A stretch of DNA of 64,000 nucleotides from Vicinamibacteria bacterium (GTDB taxonomy: Bacteria > Acidobacteriota > Vicinamibacteria > Fen-336): assembly GCA_035570235.1 (NCBI GenBank), contig DATMML010000043.1, forward strand, positions 62,001 through 126,000, given 5' to 3'. A program made the translations under genes and the position numbers. This document shows positions 51,733 to 62,600 of the stretch, in pieces (within the stretch, counting starts at the first letter, position 1; each line of letters starts with the position of its first letter). The notes beneath the pieces were generated by a model. That model was not told the origin of the DNA, searched no databases, and was given only the letters and a program-made list of their open reading frames with translations.

Positions 51733-52254
51733 ATGAAGAAGATGTCACTCACCTTCGGATTGGTCGCTGCTCTCATGATCGTCGGCACCGTTGCCGCGCA
51801 AGCGGACACCAAGGACGCCTGGCTGAGCACCAAGGCGAAGATCGTTCTGCTCACGATGGACGGCCTCAGTACGACGGCCGTCAAGGTCGACACCGTCGGC
51901 GGCAACGTCACGATTCACGGCAAGGTCGGCTCGGCCTCCGACAAGGCAAGGGCCGAGGAGACCATCCGAAAGATGGATGGCGTAAAGGACGTCAAGAACC
52001 TGCTGCAGGTCGTAGCCCCCAGCCAGAAGAAGACGGTCGATGCCAAGGACTCTGACGTCAAGGACCGCGTCGAAGCGTCGCTGAAGGCCGCCAAGACCAT
52101 GGACGACATCAAGGTGGCATCGGTGAACAACGGCGTCGTGCTTCTTTCCGGCAAAACCCAGTCGCTCGGCCAGAAGCTTCTCGCCATCGAGCGCGTCTAC
52201 ACCGTGAACGGCGTGAACCGGGTGGCGAGCGAGATCGAGACCGTCGAGAACTAG
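51733..52254 (+). CDS. Secreted double BON-domain protein, second copy
   Basis: A 173-residue paralogue of the protein at 44837. Signal peptide (MSLTFGLVAALMIVGTVAAQA), TKDAWLSTKAKIVLLTMDGL, BON 1 (AVKVDTVGGNVTIHGKVGS, MDGVKDVKNLLQVV) and BON 2 (DDIKVASVNNGVVLLSGKT, VNGVNRVASEIETVEN). ATG 51733 fits the signal peptide; an upstream frame reaches back over P12. BON proteins of this type bind membrane surfaces and protect against osmotic or other envelope stress. Confidence 0.92.
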   Translation: MKKMSLTFGLVAALMIVGTVAAQADTKDAWLSTKAKIVLLTMDGLSTTAVKVDTVGGNVTIHGKVGSASDKARAEETIRKMDGVKDVKNLLQVVAPSQKKTVDAKDSDVKDRVEASLKAAKTMDDIKVASVNNGVVLLSGKTQSLGQKLLAIERVYTVNGVNRVASEIETVEN

Positions 52255-52273
52255 GGGGAGTAAAGACCCAACC

Positions 52274-52306
52274 GGGGCACCTCGCCCGCTGAGGTGTCCC
52301 TTCTTT
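52274..52306 (+). terminator. Rho-independent terminator after the BON gene
   Basis: GGGGCACCTC, loop GCCCGCT, GAGGTGTCCC and then TTCTTT. A 10-bp stem with a T-rich tail, 20 bp after the stop. Confidence 0.85.
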
Positions 52307-52341
52307 GCTTGTGCCTAAGAGGGGCTCCGACGGGGTAACCC

Positions 52342-54264
52342 ATGCCGGTTGAGGTCGAGCCCGGTTTCGAGCGGGCCGAGGGGCCCTCGGCTCCTCGCTG
52401 GGCGGGGTGGCTCCTGGCGCTTGGCCAGTGTCTGCTCGCGCTTTCCCTCATCCGGGATTGGCTCTATGTCGGCACCTATCGCCTGTACCTCGACAAGCGG
52501 CTGGAGCCCGGGACGTCCGTGCCCGCCCTCGCCCGGCAGCGGTTCGAGATCCGCGGCGGCCGAGTCGAGCCGCAGATCCTGTCCAGCGAGGACGAGCGTC
52601 TGGCCTTCCCCGTCGACTTTCCCTGGCCATCCCGGTTGCGTCTGCGAGCCGTCCCCAGCGTCCAAGCCACGGTCGAGATCGCCATCGTCGAACAAGGCAT
52701 CCGGCGGACACTCTATCGTCGCACGCTATCCGAGGCGGCCGAGATCGCACAGCCCCTGCCGCCCACTACCGGTTTGCTTGAGCTAGCCAACCAAGGCGAG
52801 CTCCGGTTGTCGGACCCGAGGGTGGTGACGGAACCCGTTATGCCGCCGAGGCTCCTCGGCCTTCTGGCACTCGTCGTGCTCGCCGGTGTGAGAGCCGGAA
52901 GGCCCCCCCCCCACGCGCATACGCCGGCGCCCTGGGCCCGCTCCGCCCTGCTGGGCGGCCTCACCGCCGCCATCGCTGTCTCGCTCTGCCTCGGGGTCCT
53001 GGAAGTGGGCCTCCGGGCGACGGGCGACCACCTCCCCTCATGGGTCACCGCCCAACGCAGGAACCTGGGCGAGGTACACGCCGATCCCCGCTGGCAGGAG
53101 TCGGCGCGCTACGGCCCTCGTTTAGCTAGGTCGGTCCACACCTCCTGCGAGTGGCAGCACGGCGACATCGTGCGGATGGGGTTCTTGCCGCCCGGCCTCG
53201 CTCGTCATCCTGCCTACCGCTTCCCGTTCGTCACTGATGAGGAGGGCTTCCGTAACTCCGGAACGGAGCCCACGGCGCCCGTGGTCGCGGCGCTCGGAGA
53301 CTCCTTCACCGACGCCATGACGCTTCCCGCCGAGCTCAACTGGCCGGCGAGGCTCGGCAGCCTCTTGGGAGTGAGCGTGCGCAACTACGGCACCGCGGGT
53401 TTTGGACCCGGGCAAGAGCTGCGCGTGCTGGAGGAGTATGCGCTGCCGCGCCGGCCTCGCTGGGTCGTGGTCGGGTTCTTCGCCGGCAATGACCTGCAGG
53501 ACGCGGAGAGGTTCGAGAGCTTCGAGCGGGATGGTGGTCCCTTCCCTTCTCCTGCCCAGGGATGGAAGTTCAAAGAAGTGGTGGCGCGCTTCGACGAGCT
53601 CTACCTCATGAGTCTGTACGAGGGAGCAGCCGGTCTCCTCCGTGATCGGAACCGAGATCCCGCCGCCCCCGGGCGGCCTCAGGGCTTGGAGGACTACAGC
53701 GGGGAAGATCACACGGCCTCGGCGATCACTCAGCCTGGCTTCGACTGCGGTCTCTTTAGCCTACCCGTTGCCGGCCGCACCCTGCAGTTTGCGTTCCTTC
53801 CTCCCTACCTGAACTGCCTGAGGCTCTCCCGGGAAGAGCTCCAGGCGTCTCGTGGATGGGAGCTGACCCGCCGCTCTTTCCGAAAGATGGAGCGGCTCGT
53901 GCGCTCGCAGGGCGGCGAGCTCATCGTTCTGTTCATCCCGTCCAAGCCCCAGGTCTACTTGCCGCTACTGGAGGCGTCCTTTCCGCGGGCAGACCTACGC
54001 CGGGCCCTCCGGTATTGCCTTCGCGACCAACCTCAGCCGCCGGAGGTGGAGGTCATCATGCGCAATCGCTTGGCGCTCAACGACCTGATGCGCAGCTTTT
54101 GCGCGGAGGAAGGCATTACGTTCATCGACCTCACCGCGGAGCTGCAGTCGCGCTTGGGAACCGGCCACAACGTGTACTTTCCCGACGATTCGCACTGGAA
54201 TGCGGCGGGCCACGAAACCGCCGCCGCCACGCTCGCCAAGCGGCTGAGGAGTGAGCGCTTGTAA
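52342..54264 (+). CDS. SGNH/GDSL-type hydrolase-like protein
   Basis: A 640-residue protein. Helices at the N-terminus (WLLALGQCLLALSLI) and at about residues 170-220 (LLGLLALVVLAGVRA; LLGGLTAAIAVSLCLGVLEV) anchor it, with a soluble strand-rich part between them. The C-terminal SGNH domain has block I AALGDSFTDAMTL (nucleophile Ser), block III FFAGNDLQDA, and block V FPDDSHWNAAGHE (Asp/His). This resembles AlgX/AlgJ-type SGNH acetyl-transferases or esterases acting on exported polysaccharide. The substrate is unknown; the glucan synthase 2.4 kb away may be relevant. Confidence 0.8.
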   Translation: MPVEVEPGFERAEGPSAPRWAGWLLALGQCLLALSLIRDWLYVGTYRLYLDKRLEPGTSVPALARQRFEIRGGRVEPQILSSEDERLAFPVDFPWPSRLRLRAVPSVQATVEIAIVEQGIRRTLYRRTLSEAAEIAQPLPPTTGLLELANQGELRLSDPRVVTEPVMPPRLLGLLALVVLAGVRAGRPPPHAHTPAPWARSALLGGLTAAIAVSLCLGVLEVGLRATGDHLPSWVTAQRRNLGEVHADPRWQESARYGPRLARSVHTSCEWQHGDIVRMGFLPPGLARHPAYRFPFVTDEEGFRNSGTEPTAPVVAALGDSFTDAMTLPAELNWPARLGSLLGVSVRNYGTAGFGPGQELRVLEEYALPRRPRWVVVGFFAGNDLQDAERFESFERDGGPFPSPAQGWKFKEVVARFDELYLMSLYEGAAGLLRDRNRDPAAPGRPQGLEDYSGEDHTASAITQPGFDCGLFSLPVAGRTLQFAFLPPYLNCLRLSREELQASRGWELTRRSFRKMERLVRSQGGELIVLFIPSKPQVYLPLLEASFPRADLRRALRYCLRDQPQPPEVEVIMRNRLALNDLMRSFCAEEGITFIDLTAELQSRLGTGHNVYFPDDSHWNAAGHETAAATLAKRLRSERL

Positions 54265-54944
54265 CACGCCCGGGTGCCAGCCGCGTAGAGTCGAGTCCCG
54301 GCAAACGAGCGGCGGCTAGGCTCAGCGCACTTGCCGGTCGGGCCGACCTTGGAGTCGCTTGCGGACGCGTCAGGGAACAAGACGCTTCCATCGAGTCAGC
54401 CCCTGCCATTTGGGCTCGTTTTCCTTGGGCCGGCGCGGCGGTGATTCCACAGCCGGCGCCGGCTCGTCGCGGCTCCGGCAGGGACACTGGGTGGCTTCGA
54501 GGCGGCTGGACTAGCGGTTTCCATCGGGGTCCCCCCGGGTGTTTCAGTCGGCCCGAAGTGGTGTGCGTCCCGGGATCAACTCGGGCGAGGCCCCTTTTTG
54601 GAGGGTCTGTGATGAGGGCCTAGAGCCTCAACGACCCGTCCAACTAGGCTGCTCAGTGTCTCAAGGAAGTCTCAGGGATGGCGGGACCAAAATGGCGGCC
54701 CCGAGGCCGGGGATCTTCGCGGAGCTGCTCGGTCACGCGTCGTCACGTTAGCCCCGCCCGGCTAAGAAATCTCTTACCTCCGACGCTCCTGGCCTTCGCC
54801 CCAGACCTGCCCACGTGACGCGTGAGTCCGAGCGGTGACGATGTCGAAGGGAAGGACGGGAAGAGCACCGGAGGCATGAAGCGAGGAATCGCCGGGTATC
54901 GGCGTCCGACCACGTCGTGGACGCCTGGAAAGGGCTCAAGGGCT
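54265..54944. other. Intergenic region with diverged repeat copy A
   Basis: About 680 bp. It contains copy A of a diverged direct repeat (54336-54568) and no convincing gene. Proline/arginine-rich open frames on the minus strand are shadows. Confidence 0.45.
54336..54568 (+). repeat. Diverged direct repeat, copy A
   Basis: Shares ordered blocks with 56068-56303: GACCTTGGAGTCGC, AAGACGCTT, ATCGAGTCAGCCCCTG, GCGCGGCGGTGAT, GCGGCTGGAC, AAGTGG. No terminal inverted repeats or transposase. Nature unknown. Confidence 0.6.
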
Positions 54945-55157
54945 CTACGCGCGCTGATCCCACTCTGCGGCGCGAAACGCCTTCACCTGCCCCGGCCGAA
55001 TCGAGCGAAACCCGCGTGTGATCCAGGCGCCGCATTCCCAGGGGCAGGGGCCCATGAACGCCCCGATCCCTAGGAAGGATGCTACGCGTAGCCCGGCTGC
55101 GACCACGACGTTGCCGCACTTCTCGCAGGTCCAACGGCCGACTTCTTGAGCCGCCAT
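54945..55157 (-). CDS. Small CxxC protein (putative zinc ribbon)
   Basis: A 70-residue protein: WTCEKCGNVVVAAGLRVASF is a rubredoxin/zinc-ribbon-like knuckle, then GPCPWECGAWITRGF supplies a second CxxxC pair. The C-terminal RPGQVKAFRAAEWDQRA is basic. The two Cys pairs suggest a zinc site. No family recognised. The ribosome site is weak, so it may be a true small gene or chance. Confidence 0.5.
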   Translation of the reverse strand: MAAQEVGRWTCEKCGNVVVAAGLRVASFLGIGAFMGPCPWECGAWITRGFRSIRPGQVKAFRAAEWDQRA

Positions 55158-55340
55158 ACGCTAACACCTCATCCGGGCCATGGTCCGCCTTGCCCGTGTC
55201 ATCCCACGCCGCCTTGCCGCTCTTTCTTGCCCCCTGGCCACGCAAAGCACTTGTGGCCAGCCGCCCCGTCCAGGGCGAGGTCTGTTGCGGGGCCAGGCCG
55301 AACTAAGGCCGGGGCGTGCCGGTTGTCACCGCCACGCCCC

Positions 55341-55364
55341 CAAGGCCGCTATCAGGCGGCCTTG
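55341..55364 (-). terminator. Hairpin at the end of hsp20
   Basis: CAAGGCCGC and GCGGCCTTG form a 9-bp stem that overlaps the last hsp20 codons and stop. Plausible terminator without a T-run. Confidence 0.5.
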
Positions 55365-55798
55365 ATTTCGATTGTCGTCGGCGTCGCGGCTCGTGGCGTG
55401 GGGACCCTTACCTCCAGGATGCCGTTCGTATACTTCGCTTCCACTTGAGCAGCGTCGACACCCTCGGGGAGCGCGACGCTGCGCTGGAAGGAGCCGTACA
55501 CCGCTTCGCGGACGAAGTAATCCTTGCCCGTGGTGTCGTGGTCAGCCTTGCGCGCGCCCTTAACGGTGAGCACGCTATCCATCAACGACACGCTGACCTC
55601 TTTCGGATCCACGCCCGGCAGGGCGAACTGGATAACGTACGTGCCGTCCTGGATCCACCCCTCTGTGGCAGGGAGCCAAGACTCAGCAGGCAGAAGAGCC
55701 TCATTTGCGGCGGCCTCGAAAACCCCCGGAAGCAGGCCCTCGACCGGGTGATGGAAATGCAACTGCCGACTAGGTGACCAATGCAACATCGTCTTCAT
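55352..55798 (-). CDS. Hsp20/alpha-crystallin small heat-shock protein
   Basis: A 148-residue holdase chaperone. The alpha-crystallin domain spans residues about 48-140: YVIQFALPGVDPKEVSVSL, VLTVKGARKADHD, FVREAVYGSFQRSVALPEGV, and AKYTNGILEVRVPTP with the GILEVRVP strand typical of the family. GGGAG precedes the ATG. It acts in the cytoplasm to keep unfolded proteins soluble. Its AT-rich upstream region is unlike the rest of the window and has no sigma-54 match. Confidence 0.95.
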   Translation of the reverse strand: MKTMLHWSPSRQLHFHHPVEGLLPGVFEAAANEALLPAESWLPATEGWIQDGTYVIQFALPGVDPKEVSVSLMDSVLTVKGARKADHDTTGKDYFVREAVYGSFQRSVALPEGVDAAQVEAKYTNGILEVRVPTPRAATPTTIEIKAA

Positions 55799-55814
55799 GA
55801 CTTTCGTCTCCCTC

Positions 55815-55849
55815 TTTAGTGTTTTGTACTAAGATTAATTTAGCTAAAT
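55815..55849 (-). promoter_or_regulatory. AT-rich regulatory region of hsp20
   Basis: Two symmetric elements lie close before the gene: TTAGT-N7-ACTAA (55816-55832) and the palindrome ATTTAGCTAAAT (55838-55849). Neither matches CIRCE fully. They may bind a heat-shock repressor. Confidence 0.45.
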
Positions 55850-56067
55850 AGACTTATATCATAGTAGTCAGCTAATAGCAAATCCCAAAGCGAGGAGGGG
55901 GGGGCCGGTGGCCCCGAGAGGTCTAGAACGAGAAGTCCCGTTGCACGGGCAAGTTGCAGAGATACTGTGGACCCCCTTTGTGCCTCGCCCCGGCGCGACT
56001 CCACCCGCTCACAAACCAGATGGGGGGACTTATGAGGTCGAGGTGGGCCAAAAGCGCACTGATCGCT

Positions 56068-56303
56068 CCGGTCGACCTTGGAGTCGCCTTGGGGGACGCG
56101 CGCGGAGCAAGACGCTTACAGAAACAAGCATCATCGAGTCAGCCCCTGTCCCTTTGGCCCCACTTCCCGGGGTAGGCGCGGCGGTGATGCTACTGCGGGT
56201 CCTCTCGTCTCGGCTCAGGCAGGAACATTGGGAGTGTGGACGCGGCTGGACCTGCGGTTCTACCGGGGGTCCGCCAAGTGTTCGGATAGGCCGTAAGTGG
56301 TAC
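56068..56303 (+). repeat. Diverged direct repeat, copy B
   Basis: Second copy of the element at 54336-54568, same orientation, about 1.7 kb apart, bracketing hsp20 and the CxxC gene. Similarity is patchy, so the duplication is old. Confidence 0.6.
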
Positions 56304-56697
56304 CCGAGTGCTACCCCGGATTCACGGCCCTGCCAGCAGTGTCTGTAAGACCACATGCTGCTCCAGGAGGGGAAGGCCCGGGCCCGCCCACGCCGTCTCC
56401 GCCCTCCCAACTGCCGGAGAAGAGGGCAGCGTCAACCCGAGAAGGAGTCCCCAGTGTGCAGCGGGCAGAACACTGGAAACGACGGCGACACGCTCCGGGA
56501 GACCGGTCATTCTCGGAGACTGGTCGGCTGGGATGACATCACCAAGCCCGACTACCCGGGCATCGCAGGCTTGTTTCCGGAGTAACACTGAAGGAGACTG
56601 GATCTTCCGGCGATTACCGCCTCCGTTCACCGCGCTCGCGGCCGGCGAGACTCAGCACAGGAGCACGAGTGGCGTGGAACGTCGGACACCGTGACGC

Positions 56698-59600
56698 GTG
56701 GCGGAGACGCAGGCATTGAAAGCACCGTTCCATCTGTTCGGAAAACGCGCTCCGCCGCCGGCGGAGAAGCCCCTGCGCGACGAGCTGCTGAGCATCGAAC
56801 GTCTGGAAGAGAGGGCCAGGGCTCTCGCGGCCCGGTTCACCCTCGACCCCACCCCCCGGCGCGCGTCGCGCAACGTCCTGCCCCGCTTCGACGACAACGC
56901 CCGCGTCCTGCGCGAGGCCTACGTCACGATGGCGGACGACGTCCACCGGGGAGAGTTCGTCACCCCCGCTGCGGAATGGCTTCTCGACAACTTCCATCTC
57001 GTGGCGTCCGAGGTCTTGAACGTGCGCCGGAACCTTCCGCCCGGCTACTACCGCGAGCTACCCAAGCTCGCCTTGCGGGAGCTCGCGGGCGACGCCCGGG
57101 TCTACGCACTGGCGGTGGAGCTCATCCGCCACAGCGACAGTCGTCTGGACCGACAGCAGCTCGTGCGCTTCTTGAACAGCTACCAGGCCGTAGCCCCACT
57201 GACTATCGGCGAGCTGTGGGCCTGGCCGAGCATGCTGAAACTAGCCCTTATCGAGAACCTGCGGCGGCTCGCAGAGGAAACGCTCGAAGCCCGGGAGGCC
57301 GTCCGCGCCGCCAACGCCTACGTGGCCCGGATCGACGCCGCCGGCCAAGGGAAGCTTGCGCCGTTACCAAAGCCGTTCCACACCGCCTATGTCGTTCAGC
57401 TCCTGCAACGCCTGCGCGAGTACGGCCCCCGCCTTTCCACCGTCCGCGCGGCCGTTGACGCCCACCTTTCCGCCCAGCAGATGACCTCCGAGGACGCGAT
57501 CCGGAGCGAGCATCAGCGCCAAGCCGCGGCCCAGGTCTCGGTGGCGAACGCCATCACGAGCCTTCGTCTCTGCTCCACCCTCGACTGGAGCCAGTATTTC
57601 GAGGCCGTCAGCCTGATCGAGCAAGTGCTGCAGCGCGACCCCGCCGGTGCGTATCCCGGCATGGACTTCCTGAGCCGCGACCGCTATCGCCAGGCCGTGG
57701 AGGAGCTGTCCGAGCCCACAGGAGAGGCACAGATGCGGGTGGCTCTGCGGGCGGTCGAGAGCGCTCGCCAGGCCGCGGAGAGCGGACAGGCAGCGGACAT
57801 CGCCGCCCACGTCGGCCACCACCTCATCGGCAGGGGCCGGCGCGACCTCGAGCTGGACATCGCCTACCGTCCACGTTTCCGCCGCCGGGCGCGCCGTTTC
57901 CTCTTCGCGCAGGCGACCGCTGTCTACCTCGGGTTGATCGGTCTCGTGACGGCCCTCCTGCTGAGCCTCGGGATCAGCTACGTTCATGGACAGGGTGGAT
58001 CGCCCTGGGTGTCGGCGGGCGCCGCGCTTCCTCTGTTACTGCTGGCCAGCGAGGTGGCCATCGCCTTCGTCCAGCGCTTAGCCGCTCGTTGGGCACCGCC
58101 GCGACGCCTTCCCCGCCTCGACTTCCCGGCCGGGATTCCCGAGAACGCGCAGACCATTGTGGTCGTGCCCACGCTCCTCACGAGCGTCCCCACGGTGACC
58201 GGGCTTATCGAGCACATCGAGGTGCTGGCACTCGGGAACCTCGACCCGCGCATCCATTTCGCACTCCTCAGCGACTTTGCTGACGCCCCCGCGCGCGAGA
58301 TGCCGGAGGACGAAGCGATCCTCTCCGCGGCCCGGGCCGGGATCGACGGTCTGAATGCCCGGTTCGGCGAAGAGCGCAGCGGCCGCTTTTTCCTGTTTCA
58401 TCGCGTGCGGCAGTGGAACCCGAAGGAGAGCGTGTGGATGGGCTGGGAGCGCAAGCGCGGGAAGCTCGAGGAGTTTAACGCCTTGCTGCGCGGGGCCACA
58501 GACACGAGCTTCTCTGTGCAGGTCGGTGACGTGGGGATCCTGCCCAGCGTCCGTTACTGCCTCACCCTCGACTCCGACACACGCCTACCGCGGGACGCCG
58601 CGAAGAAGCTGGTCGGCATCATCGCCCATCCCTTGAACCGTCCCCGCTTCGACGCCCGTCTCGGCCGCGTGACCGAGGGCTACGGGATTCTGCAGCCCCG
58701 GGTCAGCGTGACGATGGCGAGCGCTGCCGGGTCGCTCTTCGCCCGCCTCTACGCCGGCCACACCGGCGTCGACCCCTATACCACCGCGGTGTCGGACACC
58801 TACCAGGACCTCTTCGGCGAAGGGATCTTCACAGGCAAGGGGCTTTACGATGTAGACGCCTTTATGGCCGCCCTCGATGGGCGCGTGCCCGAGAACGCGC
58901 TTCTCTCCCACGACCTCTTCGAAGGGGTCTACGCCCGCACCGCGCTCGTCACTGACGTGGAGGTGGTCGACGACTACCCCGCGAGCGTCCTCGTGCATGC
59001 GCGGCGTCAGCACCGCTGGGTGCGTGGCGATTGGCAGATCCTCCGGTGGCTGTTCCCTTGGGTTCCAAGCCGCTCGGGCCTGACGCGCAACCGCCTCCCC
59101 CTCATTTCCCGGTGGAAGATCTTCGACAACCTGAGGCGCAGCCTCGTGGCTCCCGCGACCGTTGTCTTGCTCCTTATGGCCTGGGTGCTCCTGCCCGGAA
59201 GCCCGACGGTCTGGACGGCCGCCATCCTGGCCGCCATCGCTTTTCCAATTTATCCCCTGCTCCTGGAAATGGCCTCCGGCCCCCGGCTACAACAGCCCTG
59301 GCGCGTCTTCCTGCGCGCTCTTCTTGAAGACGGCAAGACCACCCTCGCCCAGATATCGCTGCAGGTGACGTTTCTAGCCAACCAGGCCTACGAGAGGGCC
59401 CACGCGATCGTCCTCACCCTCTTCCGTCTCGGGGCGACCCAGCGGCGGCTGCTGGAATGGGAGACCGCCGCCGCCAGCGCGGCCCGAGGGGACGGCTTGG
59501 CGAGGCGAACAAGCAGGGAGCAATTCCTGCTAGAGATGCTCGCGAGCCCAGTGGTCGCTCTCATCGGCTTCCTTCTGATCCGGGTGGTGCGCCCGGACGC

Positions 59601-62600
59601 GCTCCTGACCGCCATCCCGCTCCTAGCCTTGTGGGCGGCGGCGCCCCTGATCGCATATGCGCTAAGCCAGCCAGTCATCGCGAGACGAGTCGAGCCAGGA
59701 GAAGCGGACCGCGAGTTCCTCCGTCTCATCGCCCGCAACACGTGGCGATACTTCGAGGCGTTCATGGGCCCCGAGGACCACGCTCTGCCTCCGGACAACT
59801 TTCAGGAGATACCGGAACCCCGGACCGCCCATCGCACGTCGCCCACGAACATCGGCATGGGGCTGCTCGCGACCCTGGCCGCCCACGATCTCGGCTTCAT
59901 CAGGACCGATGAGCTCGCCCTCAAGATCGAGGCCACGCTCACCACGATGGAAGGCCTCGAACGCTTCGAGGGTCACCTGCTCAACTGGTACGACACGCAG
60001 AGCCTGTCGCCCCTCCCGCCCCGCTACGTCTCCACCGTCGACAGTGGCAACCTTGCGGGGGCGCTCATCACCTTGGCGGAAGGGCTCCGCCAGGCGAGCC
60101 GGCAAACGCCGCCCGCTCCCGAAGCCGCTGCCCTTCCCTCAGCACACCTCCTCGACCTCGCGCGCCGGGCCGCTGCCTTCGCAGATGGCATGAGCTTTCG
60201 GTTTCTCTACGACCCGCAGCGCCGCATCCTCTCCATCGGCTATCGCCTTGCTGATGCCGAGGGGCCTGGCCGTCTGGACCCTTCCTACTACGACCTCCTG
60301 GCTTCGGAGGCGCGGGTGGCTAGCTTCATCGGCATCGCAAAGGGTGATCTCCCCGAGACGCATTGGTTCCACCTGGGACGGCTGGTCACAAGCGTGAACG
60401 GCACGCCCACTCTCCTTTCCTGGAGTGCCACCCTCTTCGAGTACTTGATGCCGGTCCTTTTCATGAAGAGCTTTCCGGGAACACTCCTCGACCAGACGTG
60501 CCGGATGGCCGTGCGGCGGCAGATCGCATATGCGACCGCTCGCGGGGTGCCCTGGGGGATCTCGGAGTCCGCCTACAACCTCGTGGACCGGTACGACAAT
60601 TATCAGTACAAGGCATTCGGCGTACCGGGCCTCGGCCTAAAGCGGGGCCTGGGCGACGAGCTGGTGGTCGCTCCCTACGCCACTGGCCTCGCGGCCATGC
60701 TCGACCCGGCCGAGGCGGCCCGTAATCTACGGCGCCTGGCCAGGGAGGGGCTCGAAGGCAGCTACGGCTACTACGAGGCCATCGATTACACCCATGGCAA
60801 GACCGACGAGCCCGGGAGAGGATCGGGCCCCTCCCAGGGAGTAGTCGTGCGGGCCTTCATGGCCCATCACCAGGGGATGACTCTCGTGTCCCTGGCCAAT
60901 GCCATCCTGGGCGACCCGATGGTCAAGCGCTTCCACGCCGACCCGCGCGTTCAGGCCACGGAGTTGCTGTTGCAGGAGCGGATCCCGCGCCAGGTAGCCG
61001 TGACCCAGCCGCGACCGGTCGAAGAGACGCGCGTTACCGGACCCCTGCCCGCGCTGGCCATTCGCCGCTTCCGCTCGCCACATACGCGTTTCCCGCATGC
61101 TCAGTTCCTCTCGAACGGGAATTACACCGCCGTCCTGACGAATGCGGGAGGGGGCGCCAGCTTCTGCCGGGGCCGCGCGGTCACCAGGCACCGAGAGGAT
61201 TCCACCCGCGATCCCGGAAGCCACTTCCTCTACCTGCGCGACGTGCGGAGCGGCTCGGTGTGGTCGGCCGCCTTTCATCCCGTGGCGAAGGAGCCAGAGG
61301 ACTACGTGGTCACGTTTCTTCCGGAGAAGGCGACCTTTCAGCGCCGTGACGACGACATCGCCACCCAGCTCGACGTCGCGGTCTCGACCGAAGACGACGT
61401 CGAGGTACGCCGTCTGGCGGTGACCAACCAAAGCGATCGCCCGCGCGAGATCGAGGTCACCAGTTACGCCGAGATCGTTCTCGCCCCGCCCGCTGATGAT
61501 CTGGCCCACCCGGCGTTCGGCAAGCTGTTCGTCGAGACGGAATATCTTGCCCAGAGCGCCGCCCTTCTCTGCCATCGGCGGCCGCGCGCCCCCGATGAAC
61601 CAGGCACTTGGGCGGTTCACGTGCTGAGCCTGGAAGGACGGACCCAGGGCCCCGTGGAATGGGAGACCGACCGCGCGCGCTTCCTAGGTCGTGGGCGCGG
61701 TCCCGAGGACCCCCAGGCCCTCGATGGACGCTCCCTCTCCGGCACGACCGGGATCGTGCTCGACCCTATCGTCAGCCTCCGGCAGCGCATTCGCCTCGCG
61801 CCAGGGGGCTTCATGCGGCTGTCCTTCGCGACGGGGATGGCGCCCTCCCGGGAGACGGCCTTGGCCCTCGCCCAGCGCTACCACGAGCCCAGCGCGGCGG
61901 CGCGCACCTTCGCCCTCGCCTTCGCGCATGCGCAGAGCGGCCTCCGACACCTTGGCATTTCGAGCGAAGAGGCCTTGCTCTTCGAGCGCCTGGCCTCGCG
62001 GGTCCTGTATGCCGACGGATCCCTCCGCGCGAGCCCAGAGCTTCTGGCCCGGAGCACCCTCGGCCAGGATGGTCTCTGGCCGCATGCCATTTCGGGCGAT
62101 CTTCCCATCCTCCTGGTGCGGGTTGTCGAGGAGGACGACCTACCGCTGGTGCGCCAGGTTCTGCAGGCACAGGAGTACTGGCGGCTCAAGGGGTTGAGCG
62201 CCGACGTCGTGATCCTCAACGAGCACCCGGTCAGCTATCTGGACGAAATGCACGCCCAGCTCGCGGCTCTTCTCGACCATGGGCCTTGGAGAACGTGGAA
62301 GCACCGGCCCGGCGGGGCCTACCTCCTGCGCGGGGACCGCATGCCGGAGGCCGAGCGCATTCTCCTCGCCGGCGTGGCGCGCGCGGTTCTGAGCGGCGAG
62401 CGGGGTGAGCTACAGAACCAACTCGCTCGGCCCGATCCCGAATGGCCGGAGCCAGCGGAGTTCGTGCCCCCCCTTTTGCCGGCCTCGGACACTCCCTCGC
62501 CGGCGGAGATTGCCCTGCCCCCCCTCGCCTTGGCCAACGGTATGGGCGGCTTCGCCGACGACGGACGCGACTACGTGATCAGCCTCGAAACGGATCAGGA

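Larger units (their letters stand above)
55799..56697. other. Long intergenic region with repeat copy B
   Basis: About 900 bp between divergent genes. It has the AT-rich hsp20 promoter region, copy B of the diverged repeat (56068-56303), and no convincing gene. The presumed promoter of the glucan synthase gene is here but not recognisable. Confidence 0.4.
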
